Of a DNA stretch of 64,000 bases, positions 1 through 13,973 are shown piece after piece (the first letter of the stretch is position 1; each line of letters opens with the position of its first letter). Origin of the DNA: Meghimatium bilineatum (lineage: Eukaryota; Mollusca; Gastropoda; Stylommatophora; Philomycidae); NCBI GenBank assembly GCA_034231615.1, contig CM067298.1, forward strand, positions 2,795,834-2,859,833, in the 5' to 3' direction. Under the pieces are notes generated by a model. The model saw only the letters and a program-made list of their open reading frames with translations, ran no database searches and was not told where the DNA came from. The position numbers were made by a program, and so were the translations under genes.

Positions 1-622
1 TGAACAGAGAAAAATGTCACTAGTGCAGCTCCTTGTAGGAGTACAACCAAGTTACTTCATTGACTGAGTAATAAAGCTGTTCGCTCTGTGCTTAAGATGT
101 CACGGGCTTGAATTCAGCTCTCGACGTTATCCAATGTAAAGTTGATTTTGTCCGATATCTCAGGGGATTACCGCTTGAAGCTACCGAGTTACGTGCTATG
201 AGTGGTACTCTCAGAAGGCGGTGGGCAGCGTCGTTGAGAGGGACGGAGTACATATTGGTTAACTCGAGCACAATGAAGTCAATCTTCTACGCTTTGTGAA
301 TAGTATAACTGTTTTCTCCACGTTGATGTTGACAACATGGCAGATAGTTGATCCTGACCACATGGCAGATAGTTGATCTTGACCAAATGTAGATAGATTA
401 ACTGAGATTTTTCTTTGCATGTTACTTGTGTCTTGAGTGAGAATATACCACAAACTCTTGATAGATGTGTTCAATCAGTAAATATAAAGTGATCTCATTG
501 TGTGCCACAAGATCAACGCCCTCCCCAAACAGTAACTCTCTGATTAGGCCTGGCTCATAGCTTTGCCAAATTAAATAATGCTAAATAAAAATGAAATAAT
601 GTTGGGAAATGTACGAAGATCC
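1..622. other. Unassigned sequence, no gene seen
   Basis: No coding region or RNA gene can be supported. The only structure is a 25 bp direct repeat in two copies at 335-384 that contains GGCAGATAGTTGATC. The short open frames match no family I know. Confidence 0.5.
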
Positions 623-858
623 AAACACAGGGCACAACTACAAACACAGGGCGCAACTACAAACACAGGGCGCAACTACAAACACAGGGCGCAACTACAA
701 ACACAGGGCGCAACTACAAACACAGGGCGCAACTACAAACACAGGGCGCAACTACATACACATGGCACAAATACAAACACAGGGCAAACTACAAACGCAG
801 GGCACACCTACAAACACAGGGCACAACTACAAACATAGGGCACAACTACAAACACACA
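623..858. repeat. Minisatellite, 19 bp unit
   Basis: About 12 head-to-tail copies of a 19 bp unit with core CACAGGGCGCAACTAC. The outer copies carry GGCACAAC instead of GGCGCAAC. The unit is not a multiple of three, so it reads through all frames without stops and creates spurious overlapping frames. Confidence 0.95.
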
Positions 859-1229
859 AATAGAACCAAAACACATCATAGAAGAAGTACGTTCGGCAAT
901 TATGTCTATATATTGTATTGTCTGTTCCACAAATGCTGTTAGGAGTCGTAGGGAGTTTATGTTTTCTGTCTGTGGCCATCTTTGTTACGTTTAGGTCGTG
1001 ATTTTTAACAGTCTCTCTGACTGAAACTTCCCATCTTGTTTTTGATATTCATATTGCCTTGTCAATTTTCTCTCTGCTGTTGTACGCCTGGATGGCTGGT
1101 TTGTGATGGTTCCATTCGCATAAGGTGTCCGAACCAGTTCATCTGCTGTCTTTCTATATATGGTTTGCATTTTCATTCTATCTTTTCATTCTAGCCTTTC
1201 TTATAAGTTTGTTTATATCTTTACAGGGC
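859..1229. other. Unassigned spacer
   Basis: AT-rich sequence after the 19 bp array. I see no gene, hairpin or repeat that can be defended. Confidence 0.5.
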
Positions 1230-1345
1230 AAAATATGTCCACACTCATCCGCATCGCTGAGGATAGAATTCGCTGGAGAACTATGTGTGCTGAAGCATCC
1301 ATTGTGGTACCTCTACGACCCAGAAGGGTTCCGGGTTTATTGATT
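1230..1345 (+). mobile_element. LINE 3'-end fragment (C-terminal tail of RT ORF)
   Basis: Plus-strand translation gives EDRIRWRTMCAEASIVV followed by PLRPRR. This resembles the last residues of RTE-like LINE ORFs in invertebrates, where an xDRxxWRxMxxEAS motif precedes the stop. Only about 40 residues remain, and nothing upstream or downstream extends the match. The family call is from memory of the motif, so this stays tentative. Confidence 0.4.
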
Positions 1346-1654
1346 GATAGCCTTTCTCGTGCATTTCATGTCGCATGTTGTAATCTTTCTTATGAGTGTT
1401 TTCAGGGCAACTGTCTGGCAGTGGTAACATAATGTTGTAATAAAGATGGTGTTTATTATCTGTCGCTATTCACCATATTGTTTCTTTGCTGAGTTTTTTC
1501 AGCGTTTTAAAAATATGTTTTAGACCAGACTAATATCAGGATTTAGAACACACTAATGTCTCTGTTAACTAAACATCATAGAGAGCTACCAAATCTTTAC
1601 CTCAAGGCAAAAACATACAACAAATTTATTTATTAATGCATATACACACAAGAT
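1346..1654. other. Unassigned spacer
   Basis: AT-rich sequence between two LINE remnants, with no supported feature. It may be decayed LINE sequence. Confidence 0.4.
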
Positions 1655-3180
1655 GAACTTACTCCTACAACATTCATTGGCACAGAGCAACTAGATCATG
1701 TCAGCAACTTTGAATATTTCTGGTCAACCATCAACATCACGTGCCATTGCTCAGCAGGAATGAGAAGATGAGAAAGAAACTAGCAATTGCCCACTAAAAC
1801 AATATATAAAAAACAAAAAACATCATAAATGAAAAATCTATAGCAAGGTGGAAATAGAAAAAAAAAAAGTTGCAACTATTAACAATCGATATTTTTTCTA
1901 GTGGCAACATATGGTTGTGAGACGTGGGCAATGACATCCGCATTGGTAAAGAAAGTATCGGCATTCGAAATGAAATGTTATAGAAAGGTCCTAGGAATAT
2001 CATGGGCAGAAAGAGGAACCAGCACAGTTGTCCGCACAGACATGAACATACAAGAAGTTGTCCGCACAGACATGAACATACAAGAAGTTGTCCGCACAGA
2101 CCTGAACATACCAGAAGCTGTCCGCACAGACATGAACATACAAGAAGTTGTCCGCACAGACATGAACATACAAGAAGTTGTCCGCACAGACATGAACATA
2201 CAAGAAGTTGTCCGCACAGACCTGAACATACCAGAAGTTGTCCGCACAGACATGAACATACCAGAAGTTGTCAGCACAGACATGAACATACAAGAAGTTG
2301 TCCGCACAGACATGAACATACCAGAAGTTGTCCGCACAGACATGAACATACAAGAAGTTGTCCGCACAGACATGAACATACAAGAAGTTGTCCGCACAGA
2401 CATGAACTAACAAGAAGTTGTCCGCACAGACATGAACATACCAGAAGTTGTCCGCACAGACATGAACATACCAGAAGTTGTCCGCACAGACATGAACATA
2501 CAAGAAGTTGTCCGCGCAGACATGAACATACAAGAAGTTGTCCGCACAGACATGAACATACCAGAAGTTGTCCGCACAGACATGAACATACAAGAAGTTG
2601 TCCGCACAGACATGAACATACAAGAAGTTGTCCGCACAGACATGAACATACAAGAAGTTGTCCGCACAGACATGAACATACAAGAAGTCGTCCGCACAGA
2701 CATGTGCGGACCAGAAGTTGTCCGTACAGACATGAACATACCAGAAGTTGTCCGCACAGACATGAACATACCAGAAGTTGTCCGCACAGACATGAACATA
2801 CAAGAAGTTGTCCGCACAGACATGAACATACCAGAAGTTGTCCGCACAGACATGAACATACCAGAAGTTGTCCGCACAGACATGAACATACAAGAAGACT
2901 GGCTCCTCAAAAAACGCAAACTAACATATTATGGACATATACAGAGACACAACAAGGGACAGACTATGACTGCTATGACATCGGACAAGGGACTATGACA
3001 AGGGACATGTCCAAGGGACATGCTATGACAAGGGACAGACATGACATCGAAAACCTTCTGAACATGGCACTAGAAGATGATGGTCAGCTCGCACAGAACC
3101 AAGAGGCTTACATAGTGGCAGTGAGAACGACGTTCTGTAATCAAGGACACGTCACAGAGATAGACTGTTGCATGTATTAC
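1655..3180 (+). mobile_element. RTE-like LINE, C-terminal part, carrying an internal minisatellite
   Basis: The plus strand encodes three blocks typical of the end of RTE-like LINE reverse transcriptases. These are GTEQLDHVSNFEYF near 1690, YGCETWAMTSALVKKVSAFE from about 1910 followed by MKCYRKVLGISW, and LLKKRKLTYYGHIQRHN at 2900-2960. Between the last two blocks the coding sequence is replaced by 29 copies of a 30 bp unit that stays in the LINE frame. The region from 1755 to 1895 is decayed and frameshifted. Within the repeat the frame has one stop, at 2408-2410. The N-terminal RT, the endonuclease and the UTRs are missing. It is a dead 5'-truncated copy. Confidence 0.8.
2027..2896 (+). 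repeat. 30 bp minisatellite born inside the LINE ORF, 29 units
   Basis: The array is exactly 870 bp, 29 units of 30 bp, coding VVRTDMNIQE in the LINE frame. Main variants are Q/P at the ninth codon (caa/cca) and ATG/CTG at the sixth. One unit near 2700 is rearranged (ATGTGCGGACC). The LINE frame is intact on both sides: GISWAERGTST enters and the last unit runs into DWLLKKRKL. The unit therefore looks like one stretch of LINE codons amplified without frame loss. Long frames on the other strand are shadows. Confidence 0.95.
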
Positions 3181-3489
3181 TAATGTTTTATGTCTTACAG
3201 AAATAGTGACGTAGGCATTTGGGCCAACTAAAAATATCTATTTTTATGGATCTATTTTTCTTGAACTATTTTTATGGATCTTTTTTTTCTTGAACTATTT
3301 TTATGGAACTATTTCGACTGTGTTTGCCAATAAAAAACGACATGTATTACTGAATATCAGATCAATGAAATATGTATTTAGAGTTTCCGCTACTGATTCT
3401 AGACAACACAACAGTAATTAAATGAATATTCTCGTAAATGTTCACAATTATAAATGGGTGAACTGTTGAGAACTTGTTTATATTAGACA
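3181..3489. other. AT-rich spacer with short imperfect T-rich repeats
   Basis: At 3236-3316 the string CTATTTTTATGGA recurs about four times with variable T-runs between copies. No gene is seen. Confidence 0.5.
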
Positions 3490-3960
3490 AATAACAACGA
3501 AAGGGGTGCAAAGAGAACGCATTGCTCTCGGCCAATCCAGGGTTAGCAGATAACCAAGATTCCAAATGTACCTCGCAAAGAGAAAGGGTTCCGTACCCGA
3601 TGGGCTCAGGCACAAAAGGGACAACGATTTTAGCCCTGGCCCAACTCTACTGTCAAGCTTCCTATACCGGAAATACACTTGCAGAGAGAAAGGGTTCAGT
3701 ACCCGATGGGCTCAGGCGCTATTGGAACAATGTCGCTCAGCTCTAGAATGTCTTGCTCTCAAACGCGTGGTGTGAGACTCGAACTTGGGCAAGGGGTTCA
3801 CCATGTCGGTGAACGACACCTCGGATAAGAAGGCGAAAGATCCAGGGTCCAACTCTTCTGTGGAGTTATTCCTCATACGGAACCAGGCTTGCGGATGAGA
3901 AACGGTTCAGTACAAGATGGGAACAGACACAGTACGTTCAATTATACGAGGTAAGTTAAT
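3490..3960 (+). repeat. Unclassified interspersed element D1, plus copy, with ~107 bp internal subrepeats
   Basis: The block GGGTTAGCAGATAACCAAGA is followed by two or three subunits of about 107 bp. Each subunit carries AGAGAAAGGGTTC and CCCGATGGGCTCAGGC, at about 3575 and 3683, with a diverged third at about 3890. The same blocks in the same order lie on the minus strand at 61730-60965. It is therefore a dispersed repeat in opposite orientations near both ends of the window. Short peptides such as KGSVPDGLR can be read from it, but no domain is recognisable. It could be a SINE, a MITE or the UTR of a larger transposon. Confidence 0.7.
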
Positions 3961-4189
3961 AGACGGTGGAACACAACGTGCGAGATAGACGTGAACGACA
4001 ATCGTCTCGACGAAGAGTCTCCACACACCCTCGTTCCCGGCGACAGATATGCGGGCTGTCACGGACTAGGGAAACCTACTACCCGAATTAAAGGCATTAC
4101 CAAAACTGATGTGCTGGACCTCGGACATCCAGACCACAGAGTGGCGAACCGAGGTGCAAATAACACAGTTCAACTGTGGAACTTGCAGT

Positions 4190-4255
4190 ACAACGTACTT
4201 CACGCTTCCCGATGGAAATCACATGATATATTTGTTGTGGTTATATGAGAACGAA
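4190..4255 (+). repeat. Short dispersed repeat D2, copy 1
   Basis: The string CAACGTACTTCACGC followed by CGATGGAAATCAC closely matches 49821-49890, where CAACGTACTTCACGC is followed by CGGTGGAAACCAC. The match runs about 65 bp in the same orientation. The parent element is unknown. Confidence 0.6.
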
Positions 4256-5934
4256 TGCAGAAGAAGAACAAGAACAAGGAAAATTCAAATTGCATTAGAA
4301 ACTCCTCTGTTGGCCAGATTGTCTTGTATGAAATTAGCCAAGTATGACGTCCACATTTAAAATGGCGGCACTCTGAGATAATTTGGGGGGGGGGGGGGGG
4401 GTTCAATTCTCTCCCTTTAGCAAATTGGGATATGACTTTTAGTATTAGAAACTGGACCCTCATTTAACGGTTTTTCCACACACACAAAAACATCAAATTT
4501 TTCATCAAAATGTCGGTCAGACACACGATCACGCACGAATGTCTTTTTTGGGGGGGGGGTATACTTTCTGCCACCCCCCCCCCCACTCACTCCACACTTG
4601 AGGAGGCCTTTTCTACGGCCTTTGTGTGTGCCAGGCACTCTCCGCCTTGTATCCGTGACTTCGACAATATTATAATTTATTGTTTATGGTGTAAAATTAT
4701 TATCTTCAAGTTTCATTTCTGATTAATAAAACTGTCAAACATTTCACATTTTGTATGTCTCATCCCAGTTGTGAATCTATCACTATATTCTCAATATCTT
4801 TGCCCCATGACTTTGTGATGTGCAAGAATCAACAGTGGCAGGAAACACATACAGATATGAGAATTAAAACAGTACGAGTTGAACTATCAACACAATAAAC
4901 AATTGTGGAGAAGACAAAGACTGGCAGAGAAAATGTAAGACAAATAATGACTTTAGTGGACGGGAAAAAATCAGCGACGATTTTGAAAGGTCTGGTCACT
5001 TCAGCCATGACTTGTCTCTAACCGCGATGATGGGCAACGTTCGCGTGAAGTTTGTCTAAAGATGGTTTGACTTCGTCTGGCTATCATCAGTTCTGCGATA
5101 AAGATTACCATACACAGCCGGTTGGACACGCCATCTAAATGCATCGGCGGATATCATCAGTCACTGTTCTGGGTATAGCTGTCAACATGTCTGCGGGTGA
5201 CGGGTGTAGAGAGAACACGGTTGTCGTGAAGCACAGACTGGATATAATCAGGTCGACCGTCTTAAATAGAGCTGAAAATGTTCTCCTACACAAGACACTG
5301 GAGCGGACTTGAAACAGATTTCTGGTGGAGTCACGGCCGCCTCTGACGGCCCGGTTCCTCTCTTGATGAGAATCCACTAGAACGTTTCTATTATGTCTCC
5401 TGTTTGAGAGTTGTTGACACCGAGAAAGCCTGTCAAATGAACCGCCGTTAAGAGCATTTAACTGCTCGTGAGAAAACCGTGTCTTTGTTGGTTGTTCTGG
5501 GGATGGTCTGAATAAACGTGAGTTCTGACGACTGTTTCAATACCTTTTCACGATGCCCCCGTTTTCAGACCTGACTTTGTGACTCCGCATCTGAGGCCTG
5601 TCATATTTCACACCTGCAGCCACACACAGCCTGCGCGCCTCCAAACTGGCTTTCACAGACTACAACAGTATTCAAGTGATAACACATAATTTTCATAATT
5701 CTTTTGAAATACACCCAAATTTTGTCAAACATAAATGAAAGACACCAGCTAGTGGTCTATTGATGTCTGATGGGACGAATAGTGGAGGTAAATAGACAGA
5801 TATTTGTCCATTGATACCGGGACCGACAGAGGAGGTAAATAGACATCCAGTGGTAATGTTTATTAAACAGTGAATTTGCTGTAGATTTTTTGAATATTTT
5901 TAGACAGGGAACAAACAGAGATCAATAACAGATC
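4256..5934. other. Unassigned sequence with poly-G and poly-C tracts
   Basis: There is a long G run at 4384-4402. A G run near 4549-4558 faces a C run near 4566-4577, which could form a GC hairpin. From 4600 to 5900 the sequence looks single-copy. Open frames such as the minus-strand one at 5135-5377 (80 codons) match no family I know and show no signal peptide or domain. Two copies of GAGGTAAATAGACA lie near 5783 and 5833. Confidence 0.5.
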
Positions 5935-6265
5935 AAGATTGAATGAAAAACAGCAAATTTAGATAGAAGATTAAATTAAAAAAACAGCAAATTTAGATAG
6001 AAAATTGAATAAAAAACAGCAAATTTAGATAGAAGATTGAATAAAAAAACAGCAAATTTAGATAGAAGATTGAATAAAAAAAACAGCAAATTTAGATAGA
6101 AAATTGAATAAAAAACAGCAAATTTAGATAGAAGATTGAATAAAAAACAGCAAATTTAGATAGAAGATTGAATAAAAACAGCAAATTTAGATAGAAGATT
6201 GAATTAAAAAACAGCAAATTTAGATAGAAAATTGAATAAAAAAACAGCAAATTTAGATAGAAGAT
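5935..6265. repeat. Minisatellite, ~32 bp AT-rich unit
   Basis: About ten copies of a 31-33 bp unit with core CAGCAAATTTAGATAGAAGA, separated by A-runs of varying length that account for the period drift. Confidence 0.95.
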
Positions 6266-6339
6266 AAAAGTTCAATATATGATGTCACAATGGCTTTCTC
6301 CCGAGGTCATGGTGGTTGAATTACCAAAACTGCGGCCTC

Positions 6340-6450
6340 CACATTTAATGTTTGTAAAGCTCTTATATAACCAAATTGGACGAACGTCCTCGGTTGAAGA
6401 AGCGCGCCTCGCCATAGAGAGATATATTTTACTAAACCAAACATATAGAT
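6340..6450 (+). repeat. Dispersed repeat D3, copy 1
   Basis: The stretch containing TATAACCAAATTGGACGAAC, CTCGGTTGAAG and TTTACTAAACCAAACATA aligns with 45286-45390 in the same orientation, at perhaps 70-75 percent identity by eye. Both copies lie beside a tandem array. The family is unknown. Confidence 0.55.
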
Positions 6451-6520
6451 GTGCTGTTGGTTGATTGGCTGTTGATCCTGCCAGTCTATCGGCTCACCAC
6501 CTTGGACAATTGCATCCTTT

Positions 6521-6726
6521 CAAACCATTGATGTTTTATTAAACGTGTGATGTCTGATTAAAACATTGATGTTTTATTAAACGTGTGATGTGTCGGTAAA
6601 ACATTGATGTTTTATTACATGTGTGATGTCTGATTAAAACATTGATGTTTTATTATACGTGTGATGTCTGATTAAAACATTGATGTTTTATTAAACGTGT
6701 GATGTCTGATTAAAACATTGATGTTA
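6521..6726. repeat. Minisatellite, 38 bp unit
   Basis: About five and a half copies of a 38 bp unit with core ACATTGATGTTTTATTA and GTGTGATGTCTGATT. One unit carries GTGTCGGT in place of GTCTGATT. Confidence 0.95.
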
Positions 6727-7756
6727 TGTGTGTGTCGTGGATGTTTTGTAGAATCTGTTCATATTTTGGTAAGACAATGTAAGACAACTGATTCAGAGAA
6801 TTATTTGACAATTTAAAAAAATTATGACAATGTAAATCTAACATAACAATCTTATCTTAGTATTTACATAATGTTTTTTGTGTGTGTGTTACAGTCAACG
6901 AAGTTGTATAAATAAATTGTATTTACCTATATAAGTACGAGTAATATCAGGAATATAATCGACTTATTATTTAAATACTTGTAGAAATATACCCGAGTAT
7001 TCAACCTTAAGGGACGTCTGAAGTTGATCGGAAGTTACTAATCAAATATGGATTTAGATATTTCTCCGTCGCTCGTGAATATTCAATAGTTGATACTATC
7101 ACGAGCAGACGTCGTTTGATCTTAAATACAGATTGTTTGACTACAGAAAATATAACTCTCGGCAGGAGAAATACGTGTTTAATACGTCACGGTCAGCGCC
7201 ATGTGGCAATCGGTGACAGTTGAAATCCGACAGAGCCTTGAGGTCCTTCTAGCCAGCCGACACTGGAAATCAACATCGTTGACATCTTTTACGATTCTCA
7301 CCCATAATGCCATGCATAAAACGTTCCCAGAATCCTCCCGGAAGCAATTTGTTTGGTATTATGTCTTAAAGCCTTGCTTCAATCTAAGAACGATTGCGTC
7401 TCGCCGGGAAGGCTTACAGGATGATCTGGTAACCGTGCTCATGTGGAAAAATCAGACGCATTTTAATTCAGTGGTTATTAACTTTCTGTGAGTTTTCATA
7501 GCTCAGGCGGTCTTATCTCAACCATCCTAGGAGAATATGCAAAACGATCTGAGAAAGTGGGCACAATCCGCGCCGTTGTGGCGAGGAAAGAGACGATTGG
7601 CTGAAGAGATAAAACCGTTCAGGCCGACATTAGTCTAACCGTTTCATTCTGTAATCATTGACCCCCAGCTGGACGGCACGTTGTTAGATGCGCTTACAAA
7701 ATCATTACTTCTGTGACGTCGGTATTTAGTCCAGATCACAGATGCATGCATTCTCC
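6727..7756. other. Unassigned, probably single-copy sequence
   Basis: No recognisable gene. A plus-strand open frame at 7201-7491 (96 codons) has normal amino acid composition but no motif I can name, no clear start context and no neighbouring exon. It could be chance. The flank at 7500-7700 also lacks features. Confidence 0.45.
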
Positions 7757-7842
7757 AACTGGTACCATAACCGTAACTGTAACCATAACTGCAGCCATAA
7801 CTGCAACCATAACTGTAACCATAACTGTAACCATAACCGTAT
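7757..7842. repeat. Short repeat, 6/12 bp unit
   Basis: About seven copies of a 12 bp unit built on AACTGTAACCAT, with CAGC and CAAC variants. Confidence 0.9.
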
Positions 7843-7937
7843 GATTTGACAGTTTTTTTTTCTTTTGACCAACAATTTGTAATGATCCGTATTCGTATTG
7901 GTATTCGTATTTCATAAACATACAGTAGAAGAATGAG

Positions 7938-10480
<2,543 letters not shown>

Positions 10481-10499
10481 GCAAACACACGCTGTACAT

Positions 10500-10815
10500 A
10501 TTACATCTACATACTATAGATATCACCTCTTGATATCCCTTCTACATAGATATCACCTCTTGATATCCCTTCTACATAGATATCATCTCTACATACTATA
10601 GATATCTAAATATTAGCACTAAACATTCACGATAGATATCACCTCTAGATATCACCTCTAGATATTCACGATATATATCACCTCTAGATATCACCTCTAG
10701 ATATTCACGATAGATATCACTTCTAGATATTCACGATAGATATCACCTCTAGATATTCACGATAGATATCACCTCTAGATATCACTTCTAGACATTCAAG
10801 ATATCACTTATACAT
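10500..10815. repeat. Imperfect repeat of GATATCACCTCTAGATATT-type units
   Basis: Short units of about 17-31 bp built from GATATCACCTCTAGATAT and TCACGATA. A slightly different 35 bp form with CTTGATATCCCTTCTACA occupies 10520-10580. Many units include GATATC or TCTAGA palindromes. Confidence 0.85.
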
Positions 10816-10861
10816 GATAGCTACATGTCACCACTATCAGACACCCACTCTCACTAAAAGA

Positions 10862-11335
10862 TTTAGTCCCCACTCCCTACTAACAATCAGTCCCTACTCC
10901 CCACTAACAATCAGTCCCTACTCCCCACTAACAAATGGTCCCTTCAGCTAACAAATGGTCCCCACTCCCCACTAACAATCAGTCCCTACTCCCCACTAAC
11001 AATCAGTCCCTACTCCCCACTAACAAATGGTCCCCACTCCCCACTAACAATCAGTCCCTACTCCCCACTAACAATCAGTCCCTACTCCCCACTAACAATC
11101 AGTCCCTACTCCCCACTAACAATCAGTCCCTACTCCCCACTAACAATCAGTCCCCACTCCCCACTAACAATCAGTCCCTACTCCCCACTAACAATCAGTC
11201 CATACTCCCCACTTACAATCAGTCCCTACTCCCCACTAACTATCAGTCCCTACTCCCCACTAACAATCAGTCAGTACTCCCCACTAACAATCAGTCCCTA
11301 CTCCCCACTAACAAATGATCCCCACTTCCCACTAA
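10862..11335. repeat. Minisatellite, 24 bp unit, subfamily 1
   Basis: About 19 copies of a 24 bp unit with core CCCTACTCCCCACTAACAA and TCAGT. Occasional units read AAATGGTCC instead of AATCAGTCC. The unit is eight codons, so the plus strand stays open for about 127 codons without meaning. Confidence 0.95.
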
Positions 11336-11765
11336 CAATTGGTCGACTATCCTCAATAGTTTGTCACCACTCCCCACAAACTTGGTCCGCATGTCCCACT
11401 AATAATGGGTCCGCAGTTTCCACTAACAATTGGTCCCCACTCTCTACTAACACTTGGTCCGCATGTCCCACTACTAATGGGTCCCCACCCTCCACTAACA
11501 ATTGATCCCCACTCTCCACGAACACTTGGACCGCTTGCCCCACTAACAATTGGTTCCCACTTTCCAATAACAACTGGTCCCCACTCTCCACTAACAATTG
11601 GTCCCCACTCCCCCTAACAAATGGTCCCGACTGTCCACTAACAATTGGTCCCCACTCTCCAATAACAATTGGTCCCCACTCTCCAATAACAATTGGTCCC
11701 GACTGTCCACTAACAATTGGTCCCCACTCTCCACGAACAATTGGTCCCCGCTCTCCACTAACACT
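11336..11765. repeat. Minisatellite, 24 bp unit, diverged subfamily 2
   Basis: The continuation of the previous array with a shifted consensus, TTGGTCCCCACTCTCCACTA. Copies here differ more from one another than those upstream, so this looks like the older part of one 0.9 kb array. Confidence 0.9.
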
Positions 11766-11849
11766 CATCTCACTCAGGATCTCATGAATACCAACAATGT
11801 GGACAGATTAGAAAATGTCTTATAACTTTAATATAATGAAGAATATAGA

Positions 11850-13170
11850 CCAGATATTGTCATTTATTGTAGGGAAGAAAATAGACGAGAGATTGTCATT
11901 TATTGTAGGGAAGAAAATAGACAAGAGATTGTCATTTATTGTAGGGAAGAAAATAGACGAGAGATTGTCATTTATTGTAAGGAAGAAAATAGACGAGAGA
12001 TTGTCATTTATTGTAGGTAAGAAAACAGAGTTTGTCATTTATTGTAGGTAAGAAAATAGAGTTTGTCATTTATTGTAGGGAAGAAAATAGACGGAGATTA
12101 TCATTTATTGTAGGTGAGAAAATAGACGAGAGTTTGTCATTTATTGTAGGTAAGATAATAGACGAGAGTTTGTCATTTATTGTAGGGAAGAACATATACG
12201 AGAGATTGTCATTTATTGTAGGGAAGAAAATAGACAAGAGATTGTCATTTATTGTAGGGAAGAAAATAGACGAGAGATTGTCATTTATTGTAAGGAAGAA
12301 AATAGAGTTTGTCATTTATTGTAGGTAAGAAAATAGAGTTTGTCATTTATTGTAGGGAAGAAAATAGATGAGAGATTGTCATTTATTGTAGGTAAGAAAA
12401 TAGACGAGAGTTTGTCATTTATTGTAGGTAAGATAATAGACGAGAGTTTGTCATTTATTGTAGGGAAGAAAATATACGAGAGATTGTCATTTATTGTAGT
12501 GAAGAAAATAGACAAGAGATTGCCATTTATTGTAGGGAAGAAAGTAGACGAGAGATTGTCATTTATTGTAGGGAAGAAAATAGACGAGAGTTTGTCATTT
12601 ATTGTAGGGAAGAAATTAGACGAGAGATTGTCATTTATTGTAGGGAAGAAAATAGACGAGAGTTCGTCATTTATTGTAGGTAAGAAAATAGACGAGAGTT
12701 TGTCATTTATTGTAGGTAAGAAAATAGACGAGAGTTTGTCATTTATTGTAGGGAAGAAAATAGACGAGAGTTTGTCATTTATTGTAGGGAAGAAAATAGA
12801 CAAGAGAGTGTCATTTATTGTAGGGAAGAAATTAGACGAAAAATTGTCATTTATTGTAGGGAAGAAAATAGACGAGAGATTGTCATTTATTGTAGGGAAG
12901 AAATTAGACGAGAAATTGTCATTTATTGTAGGGAAGGAAATAGACGAGAGATTGTCATTTATTATAGGGAAGAAAATAGACGAGAGATTGTCATTTATTT
13001 TAGGGAAGAAATTAGACTAGAGATTGCCATTTATTGTAGGGAAGAAAATAGACTAGAGATTGCCATTTATTGTAGGAAAGAAAATAGACTAGAGATTTCC
13101 ATTTATTGTAGGGAAGAAAATAGACTAGAGATTTCCATTTATTGAAGGGAAGAAAAAAAAGGAGAGAGAT
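11850..13170. repeat. Minisatellite, 36 bp unit, ~36 copies
   Basis: The unit core is TTGTCATTTATTGTAGGGAA followed by GAAAATAGACGAGAG. Shortened units ending in AATAGAG occur near 12020-12060 and 12300-12340, and the two clusters share flanking units, suggesting a local duplication of about 290 bp. The unit is twelve codons (LSFIVGKKIDER), which keeps long frames open on both strands. Copies after 13010 are more diverged. Confidence 0.95.
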
Positions 13171-13216
13171 TGCAATTTATTATAGACTCTCACGTAATAG
13201 TACAATTTTTCAAAGA

Positions 13217-13305
13217 AAATTAGTTTCTCAAACAAGACATCTCTAGCAGTAGCGTCATATAAAAATTAGTTTCTCAAACAAGACATCTCTAGCAGTAGCG
13301 TCATC
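13217..13305. repeat. Tandem duplication, 45 bp x 2
   Basis: Two almost identical copies of a 45 bp segment containing AACAAGACATCTCTAGCAGT. Confidence 0.9.
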
Positions 13306-13973
13306 TAAAAAGGCGTATCCATTTAGACAAGAGAGCATTGAGAATATTGTATGAAGATTAAGTGAAATATAATATCACTGGTGACAACAGAGTCTATATA
13401 GGGCGAAGTGTTTAACCCACTGAGCAATTGACGTTAAACCGAGTGTTTAAGATTAAAATCATCAGGGTGTCAGTACATTCTACTGCTGTGGGATATTTTT
13501 GAACTTCTGGTGTTCGGTAATTAAAACCCTCCCGCAGATTATCGCCATATCGAATCATCTCGAGTCGCGCTTGAAGGTCTCTCATGGGTAATCTATTTAG
13601 TGGCGACTAGATAAAGGTAGTCCAACTTCACCTTCCTAATGCGTCGGTAGAGTTTGTGCTTTGATGATTTGTGAAGCGGGTATGGAAATTTAACTGAGCA
13701 TAACAGGTACGTCGAAGGTAGCTGGTTGATTGTTAGACCATGAGGAAGTGACGGGTCTAGTAGCAGTACTTGTCACAGTTGTTGACGGTGTCTACGCCCT
13801 CCTGTTCAGCGCATTTCTAGCTAGTTTTATTGGATTCATATTGGACTTAAAAGCGGTAGTTTTTACAGAAAATATTTGAAATAGAGTTCTGATTTATAAC
13901 AATTTTGTGATCTTAAACACAATTTCCTTGTTAGGCATTCTGTCGTGTTCAGATGCCAGTTAGTAAACAAGTT
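13306..13973. other. Unassigned, probably single-copy sequence
   Basis: About 670 bp between two arrays with no gene, repeat or hairpin that I can support. Confidence 0.5.

Noticed and set aside
2002-3183. 393-codon plus frame with HEHTRSCPHR repeats, which looks like a metal-binding repeat protein
   Set aside because: It is an alternative frame of the minisatellite inside the LINE. The LINE's own frame on both sides is the other one.
5135-5377. 80-codon minus frame in unique sequence
   Set aside because: No domain or neighbour supports it as a gene.
7201-7491. 96-codon plus frame in unique sequence
   Set aside because: No recognisable domain, no supporting exon structure; length is within chance for AT-rich DNA of this size.
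12340-13020. 226-codon frame of LSFIVGKKIDER repeats
   Set aside because: Translation of the 36 bp minisatellite, open on both strands.
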